NCBI GenBank assembly: GCA_963930775.1
Contig: OZ005696.1
Location: 1,612,001 to 1,676,000 of the forward strand
Reading direction: 5' to 3'
Source: Cliona cf. orientalis
Lineage: Eukaryota > Porifera > Demospongiae > Clionaida > Clionaidae
Length of the DNA: 64,000 nucleotides
Shown here: positions 53,764 through 63,813 of the stretch, in pieces
How positions within the stretch are numbered: the first letter of the stretch is position 1
Layout of the letters: every line of letters begins with the position of its first letter
The notes under the pieces: model-generated
Database searches by the model: none
What the model saw: the letters and a program-made list of their open reading frames with translations, nothing else
What the model was told of the DNA's origin: nothing
Made by a program: the position numbers and the translations under genes

Positions 53764-54748
53764 TCATTGAACAAAAATCTCAATTAGTTGCACTGGTGTG
53801 TCCTCATCCTCTAGAGAGAATCCTTCACCGACATTACTCATTATGCGTATCTCAATGTCATCTGTGGTAGTCTGGCTTAGCTGCTTACAGAACCATGGAG
53901 GGTTATTGAATTCACTGCAGGAACTGGAGCCAGCACAGCCCTGGCCATCCCATAGTGGATTGTTGGTGATTATCATTTCTCGTTCCAATTTCACAAAAGT
54001 AGTCCTCATTGACAAAGGGGGGTGTAGCATTTGTTGGAATTATACAAGGGCAATAATCTTGTCCTTCTCGTGCTGCAGCAAATGTCCAAATATGATTTCG
54101 TGGGTCCCCAAATGTAATCGAAATGCCATCAGCATATGCATCATCAAGTGTTAGTTGATTTTGATTAATGTAGCCAAGAAATCCTTCTGGAGTTCCAAAT
54201 TGATATGCAACGATTCGTCCACATACCCTGGAATAAGGAATTCCATAGGAGGTGTAGTTGACTGAGTTGATGTTTGTATCCATTTGCCTTCGACATGTGC
54301 GAATTGGTGACTGGACCTCTCTCCAACCATCTGGGCACTGTTCACTTGGATCAGACATGTTGAGGTAGGCAATACGCATCCACTTTCCATCACTTTCACC
54401 ACAGCAACGATTCTCATTCAAAGAGCAATAGATCAGCTGAGGTTCATTGGCAACATTCAACCAGTAGTAGCCAGATGGGTGGCCTTGATAAATATCTGCA
54501 CATGAGCTTGCTGGAAAACTTTTGTATAGTCCGTAGAGCTGCGGAAGAATACTAGTGTTGAAAATTTCTTCAACTTCATTTGCTAGTTGCGAATGGCGAG
54601 CGCTGCTGAGAGTACATCCTCCATTATTGTCTACTCTCTTCATCTCAATGCTAGCTGGCCTAACGGGAGGTTGTGCTGCAACGACACTGCAGCACACCAC
54701 TATGATCATAATCGTAGCATATTGTACTAGGTTGCTTGAGTTTTTCAT
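53764..54748 (-). pseudogene. Cysteine-rich family gene 2, frameshifted
   Basis: ATG 54748 opens a reading frame nearly identical to gene 1 (signal peptide, SSCADIYQGHPSGYYWL, CCGESDGKW and on). Relative to gene 1, 11 nt (GAAGTTAATAT in plus-strand orientation) are missing at about 53970/53971. The frame shifts after GTRND and ends about 20 residues later, so WDGQGC and the C-terminal domain are out of frame. The C-terminal segment remains open in another frame (to stop 53764). It also has SCSEFNN where others have SCCEFNN. Either a recent pseudogene or a truncated secreted form of about 278 residues. Confidence 0.8.
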
Positions 54749-55859
54749 ATTGCACAAAAGAGATGTTTACAATTAGCTGAAGGTTAGCAGCAAAAGTGAA
54801 GAGGAATGAACTTCCTTACTTGCACTTACTAGTCATCCAACAACGACAGTTCTCATATATAGTCCAGATACATGCACTGTTTACCGTAGTGTAACATGCA
54901 TGCAGTCTTGCCGTCTTATGTATTTGATTTTTAGGGCGGACACTACCTGGAAAATTAGATAATGCACTTAAGTACATTTCTCTGTAGCCATTAATTTGTA
55001 GTATAATTAAACACTAATGTGTGTGATAGTGCATTCATGCTTGTGATGTTTTTCATTCCATAATAATAAGACTCAGACTGCTGACTATCTATACACTTTC
55101 TATACACATTATTATCATCATCCTCTACGGTGCATGCATATATGCATAGTTACCCGGAGCTCCATGCATGAGCACCATTGATTGTATATTGAGCTGACTT
55201 TGCTCTGTTGTCAACCTCGTTTAGTGTCAGCATCCTGGTAGAATCTTAGCTAATATAATATAGTATACCTTTACACGTAGGAAGTATTCACATACTATGT
55301 TGATGAATATGCACAGATTTAGTGTGATGATCGTAGTACATGTATATGCATCACTACAAAAGTTAATAGCAAGTGCATAATGATAGTGAATATATGTATA
55401 TATATACAAGACTTTATCACTGTTGAGATCATTGAACAAAAATCTCAATTAGCTCAACGGGTGTATCCTCTTCCTCAAGGAAAATGGAATCAGATGCACT
55501 ACTCATTATGCGTATCTCAATATAAATATTGTACATGAAATTTCTAGCACAAAATTTTGCGAACAAAATTAGCACGAACTGTTAATGTTTCCCCCACTTG
55601 CAAAACTTGATTTTCTGTGGTAATGCATTTGTATGTATAATATTATTTATGTTACTGTGGTGACTATGGTCAGGTATTGTGTAGCGTTATAATGGATGAT
55701 GCTGCATTCAGTGTGAACGATATTTTGCAATAGCAGTTCAAGTACAAAAATTAGTTGTATGAGAAAGAAATGCGCACATTTGATGATGGCGACATTATTA
55801 TGACAATATTCATGTGCATGTATAAAAATATATAGTATTCTTGTTCGATCTCATCATGT
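54749..55859. other. Intergenic block, duplicate of 52793-53763 plus gene 2 5' flank
   Basis: The first 140 bp are the 5' flank of gene 2 (matching that of gene 1, without the 2.1-kb insertion). From 54889 it copies 52793-53763. Confidence 0.7.
55429..55523 (-). pseudogene. 3' fragment of a cysteine-rich family gene (second copy)
   Basis: The duplicate of the fragment at 53333-53427, 2096 bp away, with the same truncation point and the same junction into the type-a 3' flank. Confidence 0.75.
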
Positions 55860-56837
55860 TCATTGAACAAAAATCTCAATTAGTTGCACTGGTGTGTCCT
55901 CATCCTCTAGAGAGAATCCTTCACTGACACTACTCATTATGCGTATCTCAATGTCATCTGTAGTAGTCTGGCTTAGCTGCTTACAGAACCATGGAGGGTT
56001 GTTGAATTCACAGCAGGAACTGGAGCCAGCACAGCCCTGGCCATCCCATAGTGGATTGTTGGTGATGAAGTTAATATTAGCATTTCTCGTTCCAATTTCA
56101 CAAAAGTAGTCCTCATTGACAAAGGGGGGTGCAGCATTTGTTGGAATTATACAAGGGCAATAATCTTCTCCTTCTCGTGCTTCAGCAAATGTCCAAATAT
56201 GATTTCGTGGGTCCCCAAATGTAATCGAAATGCCATCAGCATATGCATCATCAAGTGTTCGTTGATTTTGATTAATGTAGCCAAGAAATCCTTCTGGAGT
56301 TCCAAATTGATATGCAACGATTCTTCCACACACCCTGGAATAAGGAATTCCATAGGAGGTGTAGTTGACTGAGTTGATGTTTGTATCTATTTGCCTTCGA
56401 CATGTGCGAATTGGTGACTGGACCTCTCTCCAACCATCTGGGCACTGTTCACTTGGATCAGACATGTTGAGGTAGGCAATACGCATCCACTTTCCATCAC
56501 TTTCACCACAGCAACGATTCTCATTCAAAGAGCAATAGATCAGCTGAGGTTCATTGGCAATATTCAACCAGTAGTAGCCAGATGGGTGGCCTTGATAAAT
56601 GTCAGCACATGAGCTTGCTGGAAAATGCCTGTATACTCCAATGAACTGTTCAATGATGCTGCTATTGAGACTTTGTCGAACTTGAGTTTGTATTTGTAAG
56701 CGTTGTGAAGGATTGGCACATACTTCACCATCAGAATTATCTGGCTCGATGATGATTGGCTGCAGAGTGATTTGTGCTCCAGCGAGGTAGCAGTATGCCA
56801 AGAGTAGTATGCCGCAATACAAGCGGTTGGATTGCAT
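55860..56837 (-). CDS. Secreted cysteine-rich fibrinogen-like protein 3 (mosaic)
   Basis: A single intact exon of 325 residues from ATG 56837. Signal peptide LYCGILLLAYCYLAGA. All family motifs are present (SSCADIYQGHPSGYYWL, CCGESDGKWMRIAYL, QCPDGWREV, WDGQGC, CCEFNNPPWFCKQL, DIEIRIMS). From the fibrinogen motif to the C-terminus and 3' flank it matches genes 1-2. Upstream of about 56620 it matches genes 4 and 7 (SNRLYCG start). It thus looks like a recombinant. The role is presumably the same as gene 1. Confidence 0.88.
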   Translation of the reverse strand: MQSNRLYCGILLLAYCYLAGAQITLQPIIIEPDNSDGEVCANPSQRLQIQTQVRQSLNSSIIEQFIGVYRHFPASSCADIYQGHPSGYYWLNIANEPQLIYCSLNENRCCGESDGKWMRIAYLNMSDPSEQCPDGWREVQSPIRTCRRQIDTNINSVNYTSYGIPYSRVCGRIVAYQFGTPEGFLGYINQNQRTLDDAYADGISITFGDPRNHIWTFAEAREGEDYCPCIIPTNAAPPFVNEDYFCEIGTRNANINFITNNPLWDGQGCAGSSSCCEFNNPPWFCKQLSQTTTDDIEIRIMSSVSEGFSLEDEDTPVQLIEIFVQ

Positions 56838-57954
56838 GTTGTTGCAGTAGTGTACAGCTGTAATAGTGGTGATTCTAACTGTGTGATGACTGCATGAGCA
56901 AGTACTTTTTATAGTGATCTAGCTTAGCCTATAGAATATCAGCTTGAATATCACTCTATTTGAAGCCATTCTTAGACTATACCGCCTAAATTTGACTCAA
57001 GGAAAACGGTATTACTTGAATAGATTTTATGAATACTCTGAAATCTTATATTTTGTGGTATAATATTATCTGGTATCTTTCCCTTGACTATAACTTATTG
57101 AGTATACGCTTCCTTCACATGATTGTATATCTTTTATGTCTTTCATGCACTACTTCTACCGTAAGATCTCCTACAATGACTATTCATATCAATATAGTAG
57201 CTGTTAGTAATGGGCAATATACCGTCCATACCGTGATACCGAGGTATTGACTATTAACCGTTAAACCATACAAATACCGTGATACCGTATTTACCATCAT
57301 AATTTTCTTCCATTCATAATAAATGAGAGTATAATCTATATCCAAGATTTGTACCCGCAAGTAATCGTAGCCCTAAGGTATGCTGGCGAGTTCCTGGATA
57401 CAAATCGCCCTATAAATTTGTATAATCAGATTCAAAAGTACCGATGTCGTAGCCATTAATGCTTGATTATCAAATTTTAGCGTATATACATTACCATAAT
57501 ATGTATCCCACATACCGTGGATACCGTGATACCACAATATTTTCTGTACAACACACCGTCAGCTACTATTTCCAATACCGCCCAATGCTAGTAGCTGTAA
57601 GCATATATACTAGGAAATCCTATGAATAAATAATATATCAGATTAACATTGTCTTACATGTTATACATAGATAGGTAATTCTCAGATTAGACACAGGAAT
57701 TCTAAGAATATTATACTGCCTGCTATTTGGCATGAATGGACCGATTATTTAAATCTATATATAGGTGCTCCTATTTAGTATCACTGCATCCCGGGCACAA
57801 TATAAATTTAAAGTAAAAAGTAATCAAATACTATAATATATTGATGGATATGCACAGAGTACCATAAAACTAGCACATGCATGCATCATTACACAAGTTA
57901 GCATAGTACAGACAGCAGTGCATCATAGTGCATGGGAGTTTACCACTGTTGAAA
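56838..57954. other. Intergenic region between genes 3 and 4
   Basis: It holds the gene 3 promoter side (AT-rich, matching the 5' flanks of genes 4 and 7), the 386-bp hAT-like element at 57205-57590, and sequence that recurs at about 59050-60130. No coding potential is seen. Confidence 0.6.
57205..57590. mobile_element. hAT-like MITE with 8-bp target duplication
   Basis: The ends TAGTAATGGGCAATATACCG and (inverted) TAGCATTGGGCGGTATTGG form the TIR. Flanking GTAGCTGT at 57197-57204 and 57591-57598 is an 8-bp duplication. The paralogous segment near 59190-59215 lacks the insert (TAGTAGCTGCATGTAAGC). The interior has repeated ATACCGTGATACCG words and one end of the TACCTTAGGG MITE family (57344-57380). 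Confidence 0.8.
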
Positions 57955-58751
57955 TCATTGAACAAAAATAATTCAACAGGCGTATCCTCTTCCTCTAAGG
58001 AACTGGATCCAACTATGTTACTCATTATACGTATCTCAATGTCATCTGTAGTAGTCTGGTTTAGCTGCTTACAGAACCATGGAGGGCTGTTGAATTCACA
58101 GCAGGAACTGGAGCCAGCACAGCCCTGGCCATCCCATAGTGGATTGTTGGTGATGAAGTTAATATCACCATTTTTCCTTCCAATTTCACAAAAGTATAGT
58201 CCTCATTGATAAAGGGGGGTGCAGCATTTGTTGAAATTATACAAGGGCAATAATCTTGTCCTTCTCGTGCTGCAGCAAAATTAATGCTTGTATTGAATTT
58301 CCTTCGACATGTGCGAATTGGTGACTGGACCTCTCTCCAAAATGCACTGTTCATTTGGATCAGACAATGTCATGTTGAGGTAGGCAATACACATCCACTT
58401 TCCATCACTTTCACCACAGCGACGATTCTCATTCAAAGAGCAATAGATCAGCTGAGGTTCATTGGCAACATTCAACCAGTAGTAGCCAGATGGGTGGCCT
58501 TGATAAATGTCGGCACATGAGCTTGCTGGAAAATGCCTGTATATATATACTCCAATGAACTGTTCAATGTTGCTGCTATTGAGACTTTGTCGAACTTGAG
58601 TTTATATTTGTAAGCGTTGTGAAGGATTGGCACATACTTCACCATCAGAATTATCTGGCTCGATGATGACTGACTGCAGAGTGATTTGTGCTCCAGCGAG
58701 GTAGCAGTATGTCAGGAATAGTATGCTGCAATACAAGCGGTTGGATGGCAT
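57955..58751 (-). pseudogene. Cysteine-rich family gene 4, inactivated
   Basis: ATG 58751 starts a type-2 signal peptide (SNRLYC). A C-to-T change makes a stop after CAACGCTTACAAATA (TAA, near 58600). Further damage: an extra TATATA near 58540, altered reading around FWREVQSP, and a large in-gene deletion between CRRKFNT and the AAAREGQDYCPCI region, removing the VCGRIVAYQ and GDPRNHIW parts. An extra base near 58195 and loss of sequence near the C-terminal EIFVQ add frame changes. It clearly belongs to the family but cannot make the full protein. Confidence 0.85.
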
Positions 58752-60134
58752 GTTGTTGCAGTAGTGTGCAGCTGTAATAGTGATGATTCTAACTGTGTGA
58801 TGACTGCATGGGTAGTATACTTTTTATAGTGCTCTAGCTTAGCCTATAAGCTTAAATATCACTCTATTTGAAGCCATTCTTAGACTACTGCCTGCATTCT
58901 ATACAATACATAAGAAGGATTGAAGATCAATTTATGAATAATCTTTCCAAATCAAAATGAATTTGACTCAAGGAAAGCAGTTACTGTATTACTTGAATAG
59001 ATAGATTTTATGAATACTCAGAAAGCTTAAGTTCTGTAGTGTATTATTATCTGTCTTCCCCTTGACTGTAACCATGCAAGAGTAACTTATTGAGTATACG
59101 CTTCCTCATAATATCATGATTGTGTCTTTGATCTTCATGTCTTTCACGCACTACTTCCACCGTAAGATCTCCTACAACAACTATTCATGTCCATAGTAGC
59201 TGCATGTAAGCATATATACTAGGAAATCCTATGAATAACTAGAGCTCTGTAGAGCACATACCCTGCGCGCACATTGCACAATCTATAGATTTACTTTCGG
59301 TGCATAGCTATAATTTTGTGAACTTGAGAGAAATAATGGACTGCTGTTTAGTTGTCCCGGTGACACTTGAAACAGCATTCTCTGCACCCAGACTAGAAAG
59401 ACATGAACTTATACCTATATTTTGTTGTAATAATAGTATAGCTATCTTACATAGTGATTGATTCCATGGGGCTTCTGGTTTCAGTTACGAGCATTATTTA
59501 GAACATTGACGATCTTTACCAGTCATACGCTTGTCAGTTGTGCGCATGAGCAGAAAGCACAATGGACATGCATGCATCATGCATTGATGGGCACATGTCG
59601 ATAGGCGTGGCTACGGTGGCCAGCAAAAGGCACTATTTGTGACACTCGTGGACCGTATCCCTCGATTTGACTCACACTGAAGCCATTTTTTCGCCGAATT
59701 CGATTGATTCGTTGTACTTACGAGTTGCTTAGACGCCTATATCTTGAGATATAGCGATTTTTGTGCTAACGACCATGACAACGATACGACCGATTACTTT
59801 ACCCCTTGCGCATGCGCGCGAGGTAAATATATCAGGTCGTCTTACATGTGATGTATACGAGATAGGTAATTCTCAGTTTAGACACAGAATTCTAAAAATA
59901 TTATGCTGCCTGCTATTTGGCATGAATGCGATCGATTATTTAAATCTAGGTTCTCCTATTTAGTATCACTGCATTCCAGGCACAATATAAAATTAAGAAG
60001 TATATACATATATTGATGGTAATATTGCACAGAGTACCATAAAACTAGCATATGCATGCATCATTGCACACGTTAGCATCGTACAGACAGCAGTGCATTA
60101 TAGTGTATATGGGACTTTGCCACTGTTGAAATCA
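58752..60134. other. Intergenic region between genes 4 and 5
   Basis: Mostly a paralogous copy of 56838-57954 without the hAT-like MITE. Relative to that copy, it has about 580 bp of extra sequence (59239-59820). The rest is AT-rich, with no gene seen. Confidence 0.55.
59239..59820. other. Unclassified insertion of about 580 bp relative to paralogous flank
   Basis: Flanks ATCCTATGAATAA and AATATATCAG are adjacent at about 57610-57635 and similar at about 62508-62530, but separated here. The insert is more CpG-rich than its surroundings (GCGCGC, CGCATGCGCGCG), with no clear terminal repeats and only short open frames. Confidence 0.45.
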
Positions 60135-61097
60135 TTATACAAAAATTTCAATTAATTCAACAGGCGTATCCTCTTCCTCTAAGGAATTGGATCCAGCTAT
60201 GCTACTCATTATGCGTATCTCAATGTCATCTGTGGTAGTCTGGTTTAGCTGCTTACAGAACCATGGAGGATTGTTGAATTCACAGCAGGAACTGGAACCA
60301 GCACAGCCCTGGCCATCCCATAGTGGATTGTTGGTGATGAAGTTAATATTATTATTTCTCCTTCCAATTTCACAAAAGTGGTCCTCCTTGACAAAGGGGG
60401 GTGCAGCATTTGTTGAAACTATACAAGGGCAATAATCTTGATCTATTCGTGTTGCAGCAAATGTCCAAATATGATTTCGTGGGTCCCCAAATGTAATCGA
60501 AATTCCATCAACATATGCATCATCAAGTGTTCGTTGATTTTGATTAATGTAGCCAAGAAATCCTTCTGGAGTTCCAAATTGATATGCAACGATTCTTCCA
60601 CACACCCTGGAATAAGGAATTCCATGGGAGGTGTAGTTGACTGAGTTGATGTTCGTATTCCTTTGTCTTCGACATGTGCGAATTGGTGACTGGACCTCTC
60701 TCCAACCATCTGGGCACTGTTCACTTGGATCAGACATGTTGAGGTAGGCAATACGCATCCACTTTCCATCACTTTCACCACAGGAACGATTCTCATTCAA
60801 AGAGCAATAGACCAGCTGAGGTTCATTGGTAACATTCAACCAATAGTAGTCAGATGGGTGGCCTTGATAAATATCTACACATGAGCTTGCAGGAGTGTGC
60901 CTGTATAGTCCATGGATTCTGCTGCTGAGACGTTGTAAAACTTCAGTTTCTATTTGAGCTCGAATTGACTGTTCATTGGCACATATGCTATGAAACGTTG
61001 TCTGTAGTATGATTTCTGCTCCACCGAGACTGCAACACGCTAAGAAAAATGCACAATAATATAACTTTCGTAGTATAGTCGGTTGATAACTATCCAT
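60135..61097 (-). CDS. Secreted cysteine-rich fibrinogen-like protein 5
   Basis: A single intact exon of 320 residues from ATG 61097. The N-terminus (MDSYQPTILRKLYYCAFFLA) is a signal peptide unlike the other two types. Downstream it carries the family motifs with small changes: SSCVDIYQGHPSDYYWL, SCGESDGKW (first Cys of the CC pair is Ser), QCPDGWREV, VCGRIVAYQ, DYCPCI, WDGQGC, CCEFNNPPWFCKQL. It ends EIFV, one residue short of the EIFVQ of its relatives because of TAA at 60135-60137. Its 3' flank is of the type shared with genes 4 and 7. Confidence 0.87.
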   Translation of the reverse strand: MDSYQPTILRKLYYCAFFLACCSLGGAEIILQTTFHSICANEQSIRAQIETEVLQRLSSRIHGLYRHTPASSCVDIYQGHPSDYYWLNVTNEPQLVYCSLNENRSCGESDGKWMRIAYLNMSDPSEQCPDGWREVQSPIRTCRRQRNTNINSVNYTSHGIPYSRVCGRIVAYQFGTPEGFLGYINQNQRTLDDAYVDGISITFGDPRNHIWTFAATRIDQDYCPCIVSTNAAPPFVKEDHFCEIGRRNNNINFITNNPLWDGQGCAGSSSCCEFNNPPWFCKQLNQTTTDDIEIRIMSSIAGSNSLEEEDTPVELIEIFV

Positions 61098-61873
61098 AAT
61101 ATTTTTAGCTGGTCGTGCGTATATCTGAAGCTTTCAAAGCAGTAGTGTTATTAATGCCTCTGCTGTCACTGATCTCTCTCTTTATAGAAGTCAGTATACT
61201 ACAGCTATATATCGAACTCATATTACATATACAGCAAAGTGAACAAGAGTGAACTGCCTTACTTGCACATACTAGTCATCCAACAACAACAGTTCTCATA
61301 TATAGTCCAGATACATGCACTGTTTACCGTAGTGTAACATGCAGTCTTGCCGTCTTATGTATTTGATTTTTAGGGAGGACACTACCTGGAAAATTAGATA
61401 ATGCACTTAAGTACATTTCTCCGTAGCCATTAATTTGTAGTATAATTAAACACTAATGTGTGTGATAGTGCATTCATGCTTGTGATGTTTTTCATTCCAT
61501 AATAATAAGACTCAGACTGCTGACTATCTATACACTTTCTATATAATATTATACACATTATTATCATCATCCTCTACGGTGCATGCATATATATGCATAG
61601 TTACCCGGAGCTCCATGCATGAGCACCATTGATTGTATATTGAGCTGATTTTGCTCTGTTGCCAACCTCGTTTAGTGTCAGCATCCCGGTAGAATCTTAG
61701 CTAATATACCTTTACATGTAGGAAGTATTCACATACTATGTTGATGAATATGCACAGATTTAGTGTGATGATCGTAGTACATGTATATATGCATCACTAC
61801 AAAAGTTAATAGCAAGTGCATCATATGATAGTGAATATATGTGTATATATACAAGACTTTGTCACTGTTGAGA
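61098..61873. other. Intergenic region between gene 5 and fragment 6
   Basis: The gene 5 5' flank, then from about 61332 a copy of the block at 52793 and 54889 (empty site for the 2.1-kb element at about 61324-61338). Confidence 0.65.
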
Positions 61874-62100
61874 TCATTGAACAAAAATCTCAATTAGCTC
61901 AACGGGTGTATCCTCTTCCTCAAGGAAAATGGAATCAGATGCACTACTCATTATGCGTATCTCAATATCTTCTGTGGTAGGCTGGGTTAGCTGCTTGCAA
62001 AACGTTGGAGAGCTGTTCAATCGACAGCAGTCCTGGAAGGCAACACAGCCCTGCATGTATGACCATCCCATAGTGGATTGTTGGCAATAAAATTAATATT
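61874..62100 (-). pseudogene. Cysteine-rich family fragment 6 with large internal deletion
   Basis: Only the C-terminal 65 or so residues remain (stop at 61874-61876; LNSSPTFCKQL, TTEDIEIRIMS, LEEEDTPVELIEIFVQ), more diverged than elsewhere. An insertion disrupts the WDGQGC region (GATGGTCATACATGCAGGGC). Upstream of NNPLWDG the sequence switches at about 62095 into a 5' flank resembling that of gene 5, so the N-terminal two thirds were deleted. Confidence 0.75.
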
Positions 62101-62835
62101 TTTATTTTGTTAGCTGGTCATGCATATATTATATCTGAAGCTAAACAGTAGACTGATGCCTCTGTTATCACTGATCTCTCTCTTTTATATATAGAAGTCA
62201 GTACTACAGCTATAGCAAGCTCATATTACATATGTGCATATGTGACCAGCTATGAGAAAAGGGACCATTTGGGAGTTTTTTGTTCGTAGTATGTAGCTTG
62301 TTGCATGCATGGAGTATAATGTCGACAGTACTGTTCATGTAGCTAATCTGCTCTGTTTGTGCCTGTATATATGCTGTAGCTATACTCACTACCAGCTACT
62401 GTACATAATTTCGTTGAAAGCAAGCTAACACTACCTGGAAAATTAGATCATAATGCACTAAGTACATTTCTCTGTAGCCATTAGTATTGTGGCATAATAC
62501 TAGGAATCCTATATGAATAAACATATCAGGTTGTCTTACATGTAATGTATATATAGGTATAATTCTCAGTTTAGATACAGAATTTTATACTGCCTGTTAT
62601 TTGGCATGAAATCAATGGGATCGATTATAAAGATGCTCCCATATTTAGTATCACTGCATGCATCCCGGGCACAATAAAAAAATTAAGAAGTATTCAAATA
62701 CTATAATATATATATTATATATTGATGGATATGCACAGAGTACCATAAAACTAGCACATGCATGCATCATTACACAAGTTAGCATAGTACAGACAGCAGT
62801 GCATCATAGTATATGGGAGTTTGCCACTGTTGAAA
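62072..62835. other. Intergenic region between fragment 6 and gene 7
   Basis: It begins with a gene-5-like 5' flank and ends with the type-b 3' flank found after genes 4 and 5. It is AT-rich, and I see no gene in it. Confidence 0.5.
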
Positions 62836-63813
62836 TCATTGAACAAAAATTTCAATTAATTCAACAGGCGTATCCTCTTCCTCTAAGGAACTTGATCCAA
62901 CTATGTTACTCATTATACGTATCTCAATGTCATCTGTAGTAGTCTGGTTTAGCTGCTTACAGAACCATGGAGGATTGTTGAATTCACAGCAGGAACTGGA
63001 GCCAGCACAGCCCTGGCCATCCCACAGTGGATTGTTGGTGATGAAGTTAATATTACTATTTCTCCTTCCAATTTCACAAAAGTAGTCCTCATTGACAAAG
63101 GGGGGTGCAGCATTTGTTGAAATTATACAAGGGCAATAATTTTGTCCTTCTCGTGCTTCAGCAAATGTCCAAATATGATTTCGTGGGTCCCCAAATGTAA
63201 TCGAAATGCCATCAGCATATGCATCATCAAGTGTTCGTTGATTTTGATTAATGTAGCCAAGAAATCCTTCTGGAGTTCCAAATTGATATGCAATGATTCT
63301 TCCACACACCCTGGAATAAGGAATTCCATAGGAAGTAAAGATGGCAGAATTGATGCCTGTATTGAGTTTCCTTCGACATGTGCGAATTGGTGACCGGACC
63401 TCTCTCCAACCATCTGGGCACTGTTCACTTGGATCAGACATGTTGAGGTAGGCAATACGCATCCACTTTCCATCACTTTCACCACAGCAACGATTCTCAT
63501 TCAAAGAGCAATAGACCAGCTGAGGTTCATTGGCAACATTCAACCAATAGTAGTCAGATGGGTGGCCTTGATAAATGTCTGCACATGAGCTTGCTGGAAA
63601 ATGCCTGTACACTCCAATGAACTGTTCAATGTTGCTGCTATTGAGATTTTGTCGAACTTGATTTTGTATTTGTGACCGTTGTGAAGGATTGGCACATACT
63701 TTACCATCAAAATTATCTGGCTCGATGATGACTGGCTGCAGAGTGATTTGTGCTCCAGTGAGGTAGTAGTATGCCAGGAGTAGTATGCCGCAATACAAGC
63801 GGTTGGATGGCAT
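62836..63813 (-). CDS. Secreted cysteine-rich fibrinogen-like protein 7
   Basis: A single intact exon of 325 residues from ATG 63813. Signal peptide LYCGILLLAYYYLTGA. All family motifs are present: SSCADIYQGHPSDYYWL, CCGESDGKWMRIAYL, QCPDGWREV, VCGRIIAYQ, DGISITFGDPRNHIWTFA, NYCPCI, WDGQGC, CCEFNNPPWFCKQL, DIEIRIMS, EIFVQ. It is the likely intact relative of inactivated gene 4 (same type-2 start and CRRKLNTG region) and the probable kind of donor for the N-terminal part of gene 3. Confidence 0.88.
   Translation of the reverse strand: MPSNRLYCGILLLAYYYLTGAQITLQPVIIEPDNFDGKVCANPSQRSQIQNQVRQNLNSSNIEQFIGVYRHFPASSCADIYQGHPSDYYWLNVANEPQLVYCSLNENRCCGESDGKWMRIAYLNMSDPSEQCPDGWREVRSPIRTCRRKLNTGINSAIFTSYGIPYSRVCGRIIAYQFGTPEGFLGYINQNQRTLDDAYADGISITFGDPRNHIWTFAEAREGQNYCPCIISTNAAPPFVNEDYFCEIGRRNSNINFITNNPLWDGQGCAGSSSCCEFNNPPWFCKQLNQTTTDDIEIRIMSNIVGSSSLEEEDTPVELIEIFVQ

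Noticed and set aside
49537..63813. Regular repeats on one strand as a CRISPR-like array
   Set aside because: Units are about 1 kb coding genes in a eukaryotic context; there are no short direct repeats with spacers.
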